DNA of 64,000 nt from Mucilaginibacter gossypiicola (lineage in GTDB: Bacteria > Bacteroidota > Bacteroidia > Sphingobacteriales > Sphingobacteriaceae): positions 104,462-168,461 of the forward strand of contig NZ_FOCL01000014.1 in assembly GCF_900110105.1 (NCBI RefSeq), given 5' to 3'. Both the position numbers and the translations under genes were made by a program. Shown piece by piece: positions 36,161 through 44,725 of this stretch (position 1 is its first letter; the number at the start of each line of letters is the position of its first letter). The notes under the pieces are model-generated. The model searched no databases, was not told the DNA's origin, and was given only the letters and a program-made list of their open reading frames with translations.

Positions 36161-37657
36161 ATGAAATCGAAATATTATCTATATACAGGGATTGTTTTAT
36201 TGGGGATGGGTACGATAGTATCTTGTAAAAAATCATTCCTGGAGCTTGACCCTAAAGGACAATTCTTAGAGTCAAACTATTACGCTAATCCTGATGAGGC
36301 GCTTACTGCGGTAGTAGCGGCATATGATCCGCTGGTTACTGAAACAGGTGGTATCGATAACACTTACTCTGATCCGCTTGGCGCACTTAACTCAGCGTCT
36401 GATGATTGCTATGCAGGTGGCGGCAGCTCGTCCGACGTACCACAATGGCAGGCTATCAACAACTACACACTTACACCGGCATTAGGTCCGCAAAACCAGT
36501 TTTGGGCAATTAACTTTCAGGGCGTTAACCGTACCGACGTATTGCTTTCAAAATTGGCTAACGTACCGGGCTTAAGCGCTGATTTGTTAAAACGTTATAC
36601 AGCCGAAGGCCAGTTTTTACGTGCTCATTATTATTTTGACTTGGTAAGGTTATTTAAAAATGTACCACTGATATTAACCACGCTGAACATTACTAACGTA
36701 TATGATCAGCCACAGGCAACCCCTGAAGCTGTTTACACACAAATCGAGACCGATCTTAAAGCTGCTATAACTGGTTTGCCAACTACAGTTCCGGCAACAG
36801 AAGGTGGCCGTGTAACACAAGGGGCTGCTAAAGCTTTATTGGGTAAAGTTTATTTGTACGAGAAAAAATGGGCAGATGCTGCCGCTATGTTGCAGGATGT
36901 TAATACCAACTACGGTTATAAACTGCTTCCAAACTTTGGCGATGTGTTTAGCCCTAAAAATAAGTTCAATAGCGAATCGATATTTGAATTGGTTCACTCA
37001 GGCTCACAAAGCTATACCTGGAGCAACTGGAACCAGTTTAAATCAAACATCTACACCCAGATGATTGGCCCGCGTAGCTATACCGGTCCGGTGTATTATG
37101 GTGGCGGTTATGGTTTTAACCCGGTTACTACAGAATTAGCTACCGCTTTAAAAGGCGACCCACGTTATGGTTATACTGTTGTTAACATTGATAGTTTAAC
37201 AAAAGCAACTAAGACTTCTTATTCGCCAAGCTATCAGAACACGGGCTACTTTATCCAAAAGTATGCACCTGTATTGGCTAATAAAGTAACCACTGGTACA
37301 ACCGACCTGAACTGGCCTAATGATTATATCGAGATCCGTTTGGCTGATACTTACCTGATGGAAGCTGAAGCTGAATTGAACGGTGGCGGCGACCAGGGCC
37401 GTGCACAAACACTGTATAATGCTGTGCGTGCCCGTGTTGGTTTAGCTTCAAAACCTGCAACTCTTCAAAACATCTATGATGAGCGCAGACTTGAGCTGGC
37501 TACCGAAGGCCACCGCTGGTTTGACCTTGTACGCTGGGGCCAGGCGCCAACAGTATTAGCGTCTAAAGGCTTTAAAGCAGGTGTTAATGAAATTCTGCCT
37601 ATTCCGTTAAATGAAACCCTTAACGGTACCAAGCTTAAACAAAATCCGGGTTATTAA
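36161..37657 (+). CDS. SusD-family surface glycan-binding lipoprotein
   Basis: A 498-residue lipoprotein with the signal ending at Cys22 (GTIVSCKKSFLELDP). SusD motifs are ANPDEALTAVVAAYDPL, AEGQFLRAHYYFDLVRLFKNVPLI, RVTQGAAKALLGKVYLYEKKW (TPR region), DERRLELATEGHRWFDLVRW and LPIPLNETL with the QNPGY end. It pairs with the STN-type SusC just upstream to capture a glycan whose identity is not shown by neighbours, since no hydrolase is in this unit. A strong terminator follows. Confidence 0.95.
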   Translation: MKSKYYLYTGIVLLGMGTIVSCKKSFLELDPKGQFLESNYYANPDEALTAVVAAYDPLVTETGGIDNTYSDPLGALNSASDDCYAGGGSSSDVPQWQAINNYTLTPALGPQNQFWAINFQGVNRTDVLLSKLANVPGLSADLLKRYTAEGQFLRAHYYFDLVRLFKNVPLILTTLNITNVYDQPQATPEAVYTQIETDLKAAITGLPTTVPATEGGRVTQGAAKALLGKVYLYEKKWADAAAMLQDVNTNYGYKLLPNFGDVFSPKNKFNSESIFELVHSGSQSYTWSNWNQFKSNIYTQMIGPRSYTGPVYYGGGYGFNPVTTELATALKGDPRYGYTVVNIDSLTKATKTSYSPSYQNTGYFIQKYAPVLANKVTTGTTDLNWPNDYIEIRLADTYLMEAEAELNGGGDQGRAQTLYNAVRARVGLASKPATLQNIYDERRLELATEGHRWFDLVRWGQAPTVLASKGFKAGVNEILPIPLNETLNGTKLKQNPGY

Positions 37658-37676
37658 TTTAACCCTGATAATTAAT

Positions 37677-37711
37677 AAAAAGGCTGTCATGTTACATGGC
37701 AGCCTTTTTAT
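37677..37711 (+). terminator. Intrinsic terminator after susD locus 2
   Basis: A 15-bp stem (AAAAAGGCTGTCATG with CATGGCAGCCTTTTT, one wobble) around a TTA loop with the right arm ending in a T run. It closes the sigma/FecR/susCD unit 19 bp after the stop. Confidence 0.85.
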
Positions 37712-37763
37712 CTTTATATAGAGGGGCATTACATTGGCTTCTTTGATTTTAGCAGATAATATT

Positions 37764-38999
37764 ATGCTTAAGCAGCGCACATTCTTTTTGGCTTTGTTGT
37801 TACTGATACCTTTAAGCTTTTTATTGGTACAATGCTTTAACGATAAGCCACAGGATCCGCGTGCAGAGATCTTCGCTGGGTCGGCAAGTTGTCAAAAATG
37901 TCATAAGGATGTTTACGACAGCTACCTGCATACAGCGCATTATCTTTCATCACGACCAACATCTCCTGAAATCGTTCATGGAAGTTTTGATCCTCATGGT
38001 AATACCCTGCAATATGCTGATGGTACGGTAGTAAAAATGGAGAAGCGTAATGGTGAGCTTTACCAGGTGAGTTACGCTAAGGGCAAAGAAACCATTGCCC
38101 ATAAAATGGATATTACTTTTGGGGTAAACAAAGCCCAAACCTATATGTACTGGCAGGATAAGCAACTGTTTGAGTTGCCGGTATCTTATTTTAACACAGT
38201 GCATGGTTGGGCAAATAGCCCGGGATATGAAGGGGGGAAACCAGATTTTAACCGACCTATTCTGCAAAGATGTTTTGAATGTCATGCATCGTTCATCAGG
38301 CAGGCATCGCAACAAAATGTAGATATGCAGAACCGCAAGATTGAGTTTGAGCCTGCATCCATCATTTATGGTATTGATTGCGAACGCTGCCACGGCCCTG
38401 CTGCCAACCATATAAATTACCATGAGGCTTATCCGGAGGAAAAGCAGCCTAAATACATCATCCGTTTTGCATCGCTTACTCGTGCGCAAAAAATGGATGC
38501 TTGCGGGGTTTGTCATTCAAGTAGTCAGCAGGCTTTCCAGGAATCAACGTTTAAGTTTAAAATGGGGGATACGCTCGCCCGCTTCAAGGAACCGGACTAT
38601 TTGAATATTCAAACCAATGCAGCTTCGCTTGACGTGCATGGCAACCAAAATGGATTGCTGACTGCCAGCAAGTGTTATTTGATGAGCAACATGGATTGCA
38701 GTACTTGCCATAACACGCATGTAAATAATGGTGGCAATCTTGCTCTGTATTCAAAAAAATGTATGAGTTGCCATACCGAAGCTAATCATAACCTGTGCAA
38801 GGTTGCGCCCAAGCTGAGCGCAGTGATGCAAAACAACTGTATTGATTGTCATATGCCGCTTAAGCCGTCAAACACCATCGCTGTAAATGATACCGCGAAT
38901 AAAAAGTCGTCGCCATACCTGGTGCGCACGCATCGCATTGCTATCTATCCAAATGAAACTAAAAAGATTTTGGCGTTTTTAAGAGTAGCCGGGAAGTAA
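37764..38999 (+). CDS. Seven-heme c-type cytochrome, exported
   Basis: A 411-residue exported protein with seven CxxCH haem-attachment motifs starting at residues 43 (CQKCH), 170 (CFECH), 206 (CERCH), 247 (CGVCH), 312 (CSTCH), 333 (CMSCH) and 359 (CIDCH). It resembles the cytochrome c554/c-prime type of multihaem proteins. ATG 37764 is chosen over the TTG at 37734. The N-terminal hydrophobic segment ends at Cys24 (LLVQC), which might be lipidated, although Gln before the Cys is unusual. Redox partner and substrate are not visible. It is separated from the susCD unit by a terminator. Confidence 0.88.
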   Translation: MLKQRTFFLALLLLIPLSFLLVQCFNDKPQDPRAEIFAGSASCQKCHKDVYDSYLHTAHYLSSRPTSPEIVHGSFDPHGNTLQYADGTVVKMEKRNGELYQVSYAKGKETIAHKMDITFGVNKAQTYMYWQDKQLFELPVSYFNTVHGWANSPGYEGGKPDFNRPILQRCFECHASFIRQASQQNVDMQNRKIEFEPASIIYGIDCERCHGPAANHINYHEAYPEEKQPKYIIRFASLTRAQKMDACGVCHSSSQQAFQESTFKFKMGDTLARFKEPDYLNIQTNAASLDVHGNQNGLLTASKCYLMSNMDCSTCHNTHVNNGGNLALYSKKCMSCHTEANHNLCKVAPKLSAVMQNNCIDCHMPLKPSNTIAVNDTANKKSSPYLVRTHRIAIYPNETKKILAFLRVAGK

Positions 39000-39027
39000 C
39001 TTTTTGCTTTCCAAGTAAACAAAATTT

Positions 39028-39117
39028 ATGTCATTGCGAGATACGAAGCAATCGCATGCTATACAGAGTGGCTATGCTTACGTGCGATTGCTTCGTCGTT
39101 CCTCCTCGCAATGACAT
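39028..39117. repeat. TCATTGCGAG-type dispersed inverted repeat
   Basis: ATGTCATTGCGAG (39028-39040) pairs with CTCGCAATGACAT (39105-39117). The inner GAAGCAATCGCA pairs with TGCGATTGCTTC. It lies just after the cytochrome gene. A small hairpin with T tract (AAGTGA/TCACTT, 39151-39168) follows. Confidence 0.85.
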
Positions 39118-39187
39118 GTTTTTTTATCTTCCCAACGCCGTGGTTTTGAGAAGTGACCACGATCACTTTTTTTACGCGCTATGATCA

Positions 39188-39208
39188 TGGTACAGGTGAG
39201 CTGTACCA
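39188..39208. promoter_or_regulatory. Perfect palindromic operator candidate
   Basis: TGGTACAG (39188-39195) and CTGTACCA (39201-39208) are perfect 8-bp arms around GTGAG, ending 31 bp before the start of the small membrane protein gene. CATCTTTG at 39211-39218 is one base off a -7 box, so a dimeric repressor bound here would block that promoter. Confidence 0.4.
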
Positions 39209-39239
39209 GCCATCTTTGTATCATTAAAAGATAACAATC

Positions 39240-39602
39240 ATGGCAACTTTAAAAATAAATGCTCCTGAATGGACCGCTGCAAACACCTCTGTTAATACTA
39301 CCAATACTAAAGTAAATAACAATATCTGGAATAAATTAATGGCCTTTGCCGATAGCCAGGCCCCTAACAAAACCATTTGGTTCATGTTTTCTCTTGTTTC
39401 ACAAGGTGTTCTTTTTTTACCTATACCTGCTTTTCTGCTTTATTATTATAATGCTCCAATAGCTATACTGGCTGTTACACTGGTGTTATTTTTTAGCAAC
39501 ATCATAGCCGGCATGGGTGGTTTAGGTATCCGTAGCTTACTTGGATTATTCGCATTCAGCGTGCTGGTACATATTACCATGTTGCTGGTATTCATACTAT
39601 AA
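39240..39602 (+). CDS. Small hypothetical membrane protein
   Basis: A 120-residue protein. The first 50 residues are polar and Asn/Thr-rich (NTSVNTTNTKVNNN). Three TM segments follow (WFMFSLVSQGVLFLPIPAFLL, IAILAVTLVLFFSNIIAGMG, LLGLFAFSVLVHITMLLVFIL). I do not recognise a family. The monocistronic layout, a palindromic operator candidate upstream and a terminator downstream indicate a real, separately regulated gene. Confidence 0.75.
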   Translation: MATLKINAPEWTAANTSVNTTNTKVNNNIWNKLMAFADSQAPNKTIWFMFSLVSQGVLFLPIPAFLLYYYNAPIAILAVTLVLFFSNIIAGMGGLGIRSLLGLFAFSVLVHITMLLVFIL

Positions 39603-39639
39603 ATATCGCTTATTTAACCCCTAATTTAATAATGTGCTC

Positions 39640-39678
39640 AAAAGCCGCCGGTTTCGCTCCCGGTGGCTTTGTTGTTTT
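39640..39678 (+). terminator. Intrinsic terminator after the small membrane protein gene
   Basis: Arms AAAGCCGCCGG and CCGGTGGCTTT (one G-T wobble) around a TTTCGCTC loop, then GTTGTTTT. It lies 38 bp after the stop. Confidence 0.75.
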
Positions 39679-39863
39679 AAAAGGGTTTTATGATGACGTA
39701 GTCCATCGAACCGGTTGTGTTTTAAAATGGCCGTAAGCGTAAAATCTTGAAATAATTTACATTAGCTTTATAATCAGTATTATATGCTGTAATTGAGTTT
39801 TTATTTTGATTATGGTGTTGATTTTCGAGGGGCTTGTTATATCACTTGTCAATATTTTCAATT

Positions 39864-41558
39864 ATGAAGAAAACATTGCTTTTTATACAGGAACTTTTCT
39901 TTATTTCATTTATCGCGCTTGCTTCATGCCGGCAAAAAAAAGTTGAACCCTCAAAAGAGGTAATCGATGAAATTGGCCTGAAAAAGGGAGAAATTGTGTT
40001 GTGTGGCAGCCCTGCGAAGCATTTTGGCACAGTTGAATTTGAAATATCCAATAAAGGAAAAATAAAGGAGGATTTCAATCTTGCCGTAGCACTGCTGCAC
40101 TCATTTGAATATGACGAAGCGGAAAAGGTTTTTGCAAAAATCATTGAGAAATCTCCCGGCTGTGCTATGGCTTATTGGGGAGTAGCCATGTGTAATTATC
40201 ACCCGCTATGGACCCCGCCTTCGGAGTCCGAACTCAAAAAAGGGGCAAAAGCCGCGGAAATAGCCCGGTCCATACGACCAAAATCAGACAGGGAAGCCGA
40301 GTATATTGATGCCATCCTTTCTTTTTATAAAGACTGGGATAAAATTGACCACCATACCCGGAGCATCAACTTTGAGAACGGGATGGCGAAAGTATATGCC
40401 GATTATCCTGATGACAAAGAAGCCGCTATATTTTATGCCCTCGCGCTTGACGCGGCTGCAGATCCGGCTGATAAAACTTTTAAAAAACAAAAGAAAGCGG
40501 GGGCCATTTTATACTCGCTATATCCTGGCGAACCCGATCATCCCGGAATTGCACATTATATAATTCACACGTATGATTACCCGGGATTAGCCGCGCAGGC
40601 GCTGCCAATGGCCCGGAGATATGCTGATATAGCACCATCCTCGGCACATGCCCTTCATATGCCATCACATATTTTCACCAGATTAGGCCTCTGGGACGAA
40701 GCTATCAAATCAAACCTTGCTTCCGTTTCGTCGGCTAAATGTTATGCGCCGGCTGCCGGCATCAAAGGTCATTGGGACGAAGAACTGCATGGCCTCGATT
40801 ACCTGGTGTACGCATATCTGCAAAAAGGAGAAAATAAGCTTGCAAAGGAACAATGCGATTATCTTAAAACGATTAATGAAGTACATCCGGTTAATTTTAA
40901 AGTAGCCTATGCTTTTGCAGCCATTCCTTCGCGTTACTTATTAGAAAATAAGTTGTGGGCTGAGGCAGCAAAACTGAAAATATACCCTGTGAATTTCCCA
41001 TGGAAGAATTTTCCATGGCAGGCCGCCATTATACATTTTACGCGTTTAATGGGCGCTGTGCACACAGGTAGCCTCGACTCGGCAAAAGCCGAACTGGTAA
41101 AACTAAATACTATTCATGATACGCTGATCAATCAAAAGGATATGTATAAGGCAAACCAGGTGCAGATACAGATAAAAGCAGCTGAAGCATGGCTGCAGTT
41201 GAAAACGGGGCGGAATGAGGAGGCCTTAAAACTCATGAACACAGCAGCAAACATGGAAGACCAAACCGAAAAACACCCGGTTACCCCTTGTGAAGTAATT
41301 CCTGCAAGGGAACTGTTGGGCGATATGTTATTACAGATGAACAAACCGCTTGACGCGCTTCGCGCCTATCAGGCAGATTTGAAGGTTCACCCCAATCGCT
41401 TTGATGGCACGTATGGTGCTATTATTGCCGCCCAAAGAACGGGTAATGTAAAAATTGCCGAATCATATTACCGGCAATTACTGAGTTTTACGAACCGTGA
41501 CAGTTCGGATAGGGTAGAGCTAAAAAATGTAAACAATATTTTAAAAAGGCACAGCTGA
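39864..41558 (+). CDS. TPR-repeat lipoprotein
   Basis: A 564-residue lipoprotein; ATG 39864 gives a signal ending at Cys22 (IALASC). The mature protein is made of helical TPR-like repeats: FNLAVALLHSFEYDEAEKVF, CAMAYWGVAMCNYHPLW, SSAHALHMPSHIFTRLGLWD, LDYLVYAYLQKGENKLAKEQ and PLDALRAYQADLKVHPNRF. The HxPGIAHYIIHTYD and HMPSHIFTRLG stretches are very conserved in a family I know only as uncharacterised TPR proteins. Some of its His residues could bind metal. It is a single gene ending at a bidirectional terminator. Confidence 0.82.
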   Translation: MKKTLLFIQELFFISFIALASCRQKKVEPSKEVIDEIGLKKGEIVLCGSPAKHFGTVEFEISNKGKIKEDFNLAVALLHSFEYDEAEKVFAKIIEKSPGCAMAYWGVAMCNYHPLWTPPSESELKKGAKAAEIARSIRPKSDREAEYIDAILSFYKDWDKIDHHTRSINFENGMAKVYADYPDDKEAAIFYALALDAAADPADKTFKKQKKAGAILYSLYPGEPDHPGIAHYIIHTYDYPGLAAQALPMARRYADIAPSSAHALHMPSHIFTRLGLWDEAIKSNLASVSSAKCYAPAAGIKGHWDEELHGLDYLVYAYLQKGENKLAKEQCDYLKTINEVHPVNFKVAYAFAAIPSRYLLENKLWAEAAKLKIYPVNFPWKNFPWQAAIIHFTRLMGAVHTGSLDSAKAELVKLNTIHDTLINQKDMYKANQVQIQIKAAEAWLQLKTGRNEEALKLMNTAANMEDQTEKHPVTPCEVIPARELLGDMLLQMNKPLDALRAYQADLKVHPNRFDGTYGAIIAAQRTGNVKIAESYYRQLLSFTNRDSSDRVELKNVNNILKRHS

Positions 41559-41560
41559 AT

Positions 41561-41605
41561 AAAAAAAGAGGCTGATCATGATTTATGATACAGCCTCTTT
41601 TTTTA
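41561..41605. terminator. Bidirectional terminator between convergent genes
   Basis: AAAAAAAGAGGCTG (41561-41574) pairs with CAGCCTCTTTTTTT (41591-41604), giving T tracts on both strands. It serves the TPR gene and the osmC-like gene. Confidence 0.85.
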
Positions 41606-41618
41606 CTATAAAATACGC

Positions 41619-42038
41619 TTAAGCGTAAGTAACGCTTAATGTAATTGGCACACTCAGTGCTTTTGAAATGATGCAATTAGCTTTAGCACCTTCAGCAATT
41701 TGTTTAAACTGCTCTTCTGATACACCATCAATTGCTGATCCTTTAAGCTCCAGGTGAATGCCTGTAACTTCCAATGCCTGCATATCCAGGTCAAGAATTG
41801 CATCGGTGGTTAAATCATTAGGTGTGAAACCTGCCTGGGTTAAAGCAGCACCAACAGCCATAGTAAAACAGCCTGCGTGGGCAGCAGCTAATAATTCTTC
41901 CGGGTTGGTGCCAATGCCATCGGCAAAGCGGGTTTTAAATGAATACTGAGTTTTGTTTAATACAGTGCTTTGGGTAGTGATTTCTCCCTGACCTGCCTGT
42001 AATGTACCATTCCAATGGGCGTTTGCTGTACGTTTCAT
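41619..42038 (-). CDS. osmC: OsmC-family peroxiredoxin
   Basis: A 139-residue thiol peroxidase of the OsmC/Ohr superfamily that reduces organic hydroperoxides. The two redox cysteines are C57 (AAAHAGCFTMAV) and C122 (AKANCIISKALS). The N-terminal HWNGTLQAGQGEI and the TNPEELLAAAHAGC helix are family signatures and fit the OsmC branch better than Ohr. It is cytoplasmic. It lies about 100 bp downstream of the ene-reductase gene on the same strand, and both fit a detoxification role. Confidence 0.92.
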   Translation of the reverse strand: MKRTANAHWNGTLQAGQGEITTQSTVLNKTQYSFKTRFADGIGTNPEELLAAAHAGCFTMAVGAALTQAGFTPNDLTTDAILDLDMQALEVTGIHLELKGSAIDGVSEEQFKQIAEGAKANCIISKALSVPITLSVTYA

Positions 42039-42060
42039 AGTGTGTTGTTTTTGTGTATTT

Positions 42061-42116
42061 AGTTCATAGTTTATGGTTCATTGGTTGGCTTATAGTTAAT
42101 AGTTCATGGTTCATAG
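42061..42116. repeat. Short direct repeats of AGTTCATAG/GGTTCAT type
   Basis: The spacer between the osmC-like and ene-reductase genes contains tandemly arranged variants of AGTTCAT(A/G)GTT and GGTTCATTGG/GGTTCATAG over 56 bp. It has no coding potential. Confidence 0.5.
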
Positions 42117-42139
42117 CCAATTAAACTATTACCTACATC

Positions 42140-43210
42140 TTAGTGCCATTTAGCGCGCTCGTACTGTACCGGCCATTTTATTTCTTCGCCAAGTTCATGT
42201 GCAGCACGCAGTGCAAAGTGCGGATCGCGGAGCATTTCCCTTGCAAAAAACACCAGATCAGCGCGTTCGTTTTTTATAATTTCGTTAGCCTGGTCGGCTT
42301 TGGTGATCAAGCCTACCGTACCTGTAAGTATACCGCTTTCTTTTTTAACTTTTTCGGCAAATTCAACTTGATAACCTGGTATTAACGGGATTTTAACATT
42401 TGGTATGTTACCACCTGTTGAGCAGTCAATTAGGTCGACACCTTTATCTTTTAAAATTTTAGCCAATGCTACCGAATCATCGGCAGTCCAGCCACCTTCT
42501 ACCCATTCTGTTGCTGAAATACGCACAAACAGCAGGTTTTCTTCGGGCCATACCTGTTTGATGTCTTCAATGATCTCCAGCAGCAGGCGGATGCGGTTTT
42601 CAAAGCTACCGCCATACTCATCTGTACGCTGATTGCTGAACGGAGATAAGAATTGGTTGATCAGGTAGCCGTGGGCACCGTGCAGTTCTATCACCTGAAA
42701 CCCTGCAGCAACGGCCCTTACTGTAGCAGCTTTAAAATCTGCTTTCACTTTTTCAATTCCCGCTTTATCCAAAGCTATGGGTGGCTCTTCATTTTCAACA
42801 AAAGCAATAGCACTGGCCGAAACGCTTTTCCAACCGTTAGGTTGATCGGAAGGGATCTGTTTACCTCCGTTCCATGGTTCCTGGTGACTTGCTTTACGAC
42901 CAGCATGTGCCAGTTGTGTACCCGGAACAGCGCCTTGTGCCTTTATAAAATCGGTGATCTGTTTTAATTTTTCAATATGCTCGTCTTTGTATATACCCAA
43001 ATCGGCAAAGGTAATGCGGCCTTCGGGTGATACAGCCGTAGCTTCAGTAATGATCAGGCCTGCACCTCCGGTAGCAAAGCTGCCCAGGTGTACCAGGTGC
43101 CAGTCGTTAGCAAAACCATCCTGGCTTGAATATTCGCACATAGGCGATACTACGATGCGGTTTTTTAGTTCGATGTTTTTTATTTTAAGGGGAGAAAATA
43201 GTGTAGACAT
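42140..43210 (-). CDS. namA: NADH:flavin oxidoreductase (NamA/YqjM-type ene-reductase)
   Basis: A 356-residue FMN-dependent old-yellow-enzyme family member of the YqjM class, which reduces activated C=C bonds with NADPH. The start is set at ATG 43210 (MSTLFSPLKIKNIELKNRIV). The frame stays open far upstream but would overlap the divergent GNAT gene. Class marks are Cys25 in SPMCEYSSQDG, which tunes the flavin, QLAHAGRKAS, and H177/H180 in IELHGAHGYLINQFLSP. SNQRTDEYGGSFENRIRL follows. It lies upstream of osmC on the same strand, which suggests shared electrophile or oxidant defence. Confidence 0.93.
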   Translation of the reverse strand: MSTLFSPLKIKNIELKNRIVVSPMCEYSSQDGFANDWHLVHLGSFATGGAGLIITEATAVSPEGRITFADLGIYKDEHIEKLKQITDFIKAQGAVPGTQLAHAGRKASHQEPWNGGKQIPSDQPNGWKSVSASAIAFVENEEPPIALDKAGIEKVKADFKAATVRAVAAGFQVIELHGAHGYLINQFLSPFSNQRTDEYGGSFENRIRLLLEIIEDIKQVWPEENLLFVRISATEWVEGGWTADDSVALAKILKDKGVDLIDCSTGGNIPNVKIPLIPGYQVEFAEKVKKESGILTGTVGLITKADQANEIIKNERADLVFFAREMLRDPHFALRAAHELGEEIKWPVQYERAKWH

Positions 43211-43421
43211 GTTGTTTGTTTTTACAAATATGCTCAAAACAAGCAGTGTGCAAGTACTGTTTTTGTAAAATAACAGGAACGATAATAAAATGATATTACG
43301 GTGAGTTTGGCGGCCGAAAAATGTCTGAAATCGGCATTTACCGCATAGCTGAATTTTCAGAATAAAGTCATTCTTAAGTGCCAAATTTTGCGGGATGCGG
43401 TAAAATATTACTTTTACCACC

Positions 43422-43958
43422 ATGTCTACTATAACAACACGCTTAGCAACTTTTAATGATATCCCCGAATTGCAGGAACTGATAGCGCTTTCTGTTCGCG
43501 GTTTGAGTACCAATTATTATGATCAGCAGCAAATTGAAAGTGCCATTAAGTACATTTTTGGTGTGGATACACAACTGGTTACGGATGGTACCTATTACGT
43601 GGCCGAAATAGATGGCATTACCGTTGGCTGCGGAGGCTGGAGCAAACGCAACACCCTTTACGGCGGCGATCAGCATAAAGAAACTGAAGATCCATTACTC
43701 GACCCTAACCATGATGCCGCCAGGATCAGGGCTTTTTTTGTTCATCCCGAGTATGCCCGCCGGGGTATAGGAAGTTATATTATGAAGGTTTGTGAAACTG
43801 CTGCGCAGGATAACGGTTTTAAAAGCCTGCAATTAGGTGCAACGTTACCAGGCGTGCCGCTTTATGAGGCTATGGGTTACAAAGCAATGGAAAACATTGA
43901 TCAGCCTATGCCCGATGGTGTGATATTGCCTTTGGTTAAGATGTTCAAGGTTTTATAA
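43422..43958 (+). CDS. GNAT-family N-acetyltransferase
   Basis: A 178-residue GNAT acyltransferase. The acetyl-CoA binding loop is ARIRAFFVHPEYARRGIGSYIM (motif A, RxxGxG/A as RRGIGS). The N-terminal LATFNDIPELQELIALSVRG and the late GATLPGVPLYEAMGYKAME are typical. GCGGWSKRNTLYGGDQH with PNHDAA is a recurring insertion in this subfamily. The substrate is unknown. It is divergent from the ene-reductase gene. Confidence 0.9.
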   Translation: MSTITTRLATFNDIPELQELIALSVRGLSTNYYDQQQIESAIKYIFGVDTQLVTDGTYYVAEIDGITVGCGGWSKRNTLYGGDQHKETEDPLLDPNHDAARIRAFFVHPEYARRGIGSYIMKVCETAAQDNGFKSLQLGATLPGVPLYEAMGYKAMENIDQPMPDGVILPLVKMFKVL

Positions 43959-44029
43959 CTTCGGGATAGATCCAGGTTTAATATTAAACCGTCCGTTTCG
44001 GCGTTATAGCTAAAACCAAGCCCGCAATC

Positions 44030-44599
44030 ATGTTCAGGAAAATACTGGTATCCGTAATTTTATTGATAACTGTAACATCGGCATACGCCCAAACGGCCGA
44101 AGATACTTATAATAAATACCTCGATTTTAATTTGGCGCGCTTACAGGGTGAACAGGATAAGGCGATGGATTTATCCCGGCAGATTATGCAGGATACAGCT
44201 AAGCTATCTGCAAAAGTAAAGATCAATTTTTTCAATTCATTGGCTAAGCTTTATGAAGATGATAATCAAAGTGTAAATGCAATACCCTTATATGAGCGAG
44301 TTGTTGCTGCCGAACCCGATTATTATGTAGCGCATAGAGCTTTAGGGTATTTATATCTTAAAAATATCCCTGATGCCGATAAATCTTTAAATAGTCCGTC
44401 AACAGATGTTGAATATATTAAGGCTGTGAAGAAGGCATTACCACAGCTGGAGAAAGCGCAGGCCTGTGATGCTGATGACAGTACCCTTACGCTGATCAAA
44501 ACACTTCATAAAAACATAGGGGATGACGCCGGGTTAAGCGGGCTGGATAAACGATTGAAAGCTTTGCAAGTGAAGTGTGAGGATATACTGAGTGATTAG
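44030..44599 (+). CDS. Secreted TPR-like protein
   Basis: A 189-residue protein with a signal peptide (VTSAYAQ, near 21). Helical repeats follow, with one clear TPR at about 88-120 (AIPLYERVVAAEPDYYVAHRALGYLYLKN) and others weaker. No catalytic motif is seen. It lies 71 bp after the GNAT gene and before a dispersed repeat. A periplasmic scaffold role is likely, but nothing specific can be said. Confidence 0.75.
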   Translation: MFRKILVSVILLITVTSAYAQTAEDTYNKYLDFNLARLQGEQDKAMDLSRQIMQDTAKLSAKVKINFFNSLAKLYEDDNQSVNAIPLYERVVAAEPDYYVAHRALGYLYLKNIPDADKSLNSPSTDVEYIKAVKKALPQLEKAQACDADDSTLTLIKTLHKNIGDDAGLSGLDKRLKALQVKCEDILSD

Positions 44600-44623
44600 T
44601 ATAAAAAATGATTAGTATAAAAT

Positions 44624-44711
44624 ATGTCATTGCGAGCGCAGAGCGGCAACCGCACGGAAGCATAGCCGCCCTGTATAGTATGCGATTGCCACGCTGCGCT
44701 CGCAATGACAT
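44624..44711. repeat. TCATTGCGAG-type dispersed inverted repeat
   Basis: ATGTCATTGCGAGCGCAG on the left and CTGCGCTCGCAATGACAT on the right are perfectly complementary 18-bp arms. The inner GCGGCAACCGCA and TGCGATTGCCAC are partly so. It separates convergent genes. A TGATTAGTATAAAA direct repeat abuts it at about 44592-44621. Confidence 0.85.
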
Positions 44712-44725
44712 GAAGTTGTTGTTTG

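Noticed and set aside
37950..38516. 188-codon minus-strand open frame
   Set aside because: Antisense to the cytochrome gene, which has seven haem motifs in frame; no recognisable protein features.
43211..43513. Upstream extension of the ene-reductase frame
   Set aside because: Would overlap the divergent GNAT gene; the family N-terminus fits ATG 43210.
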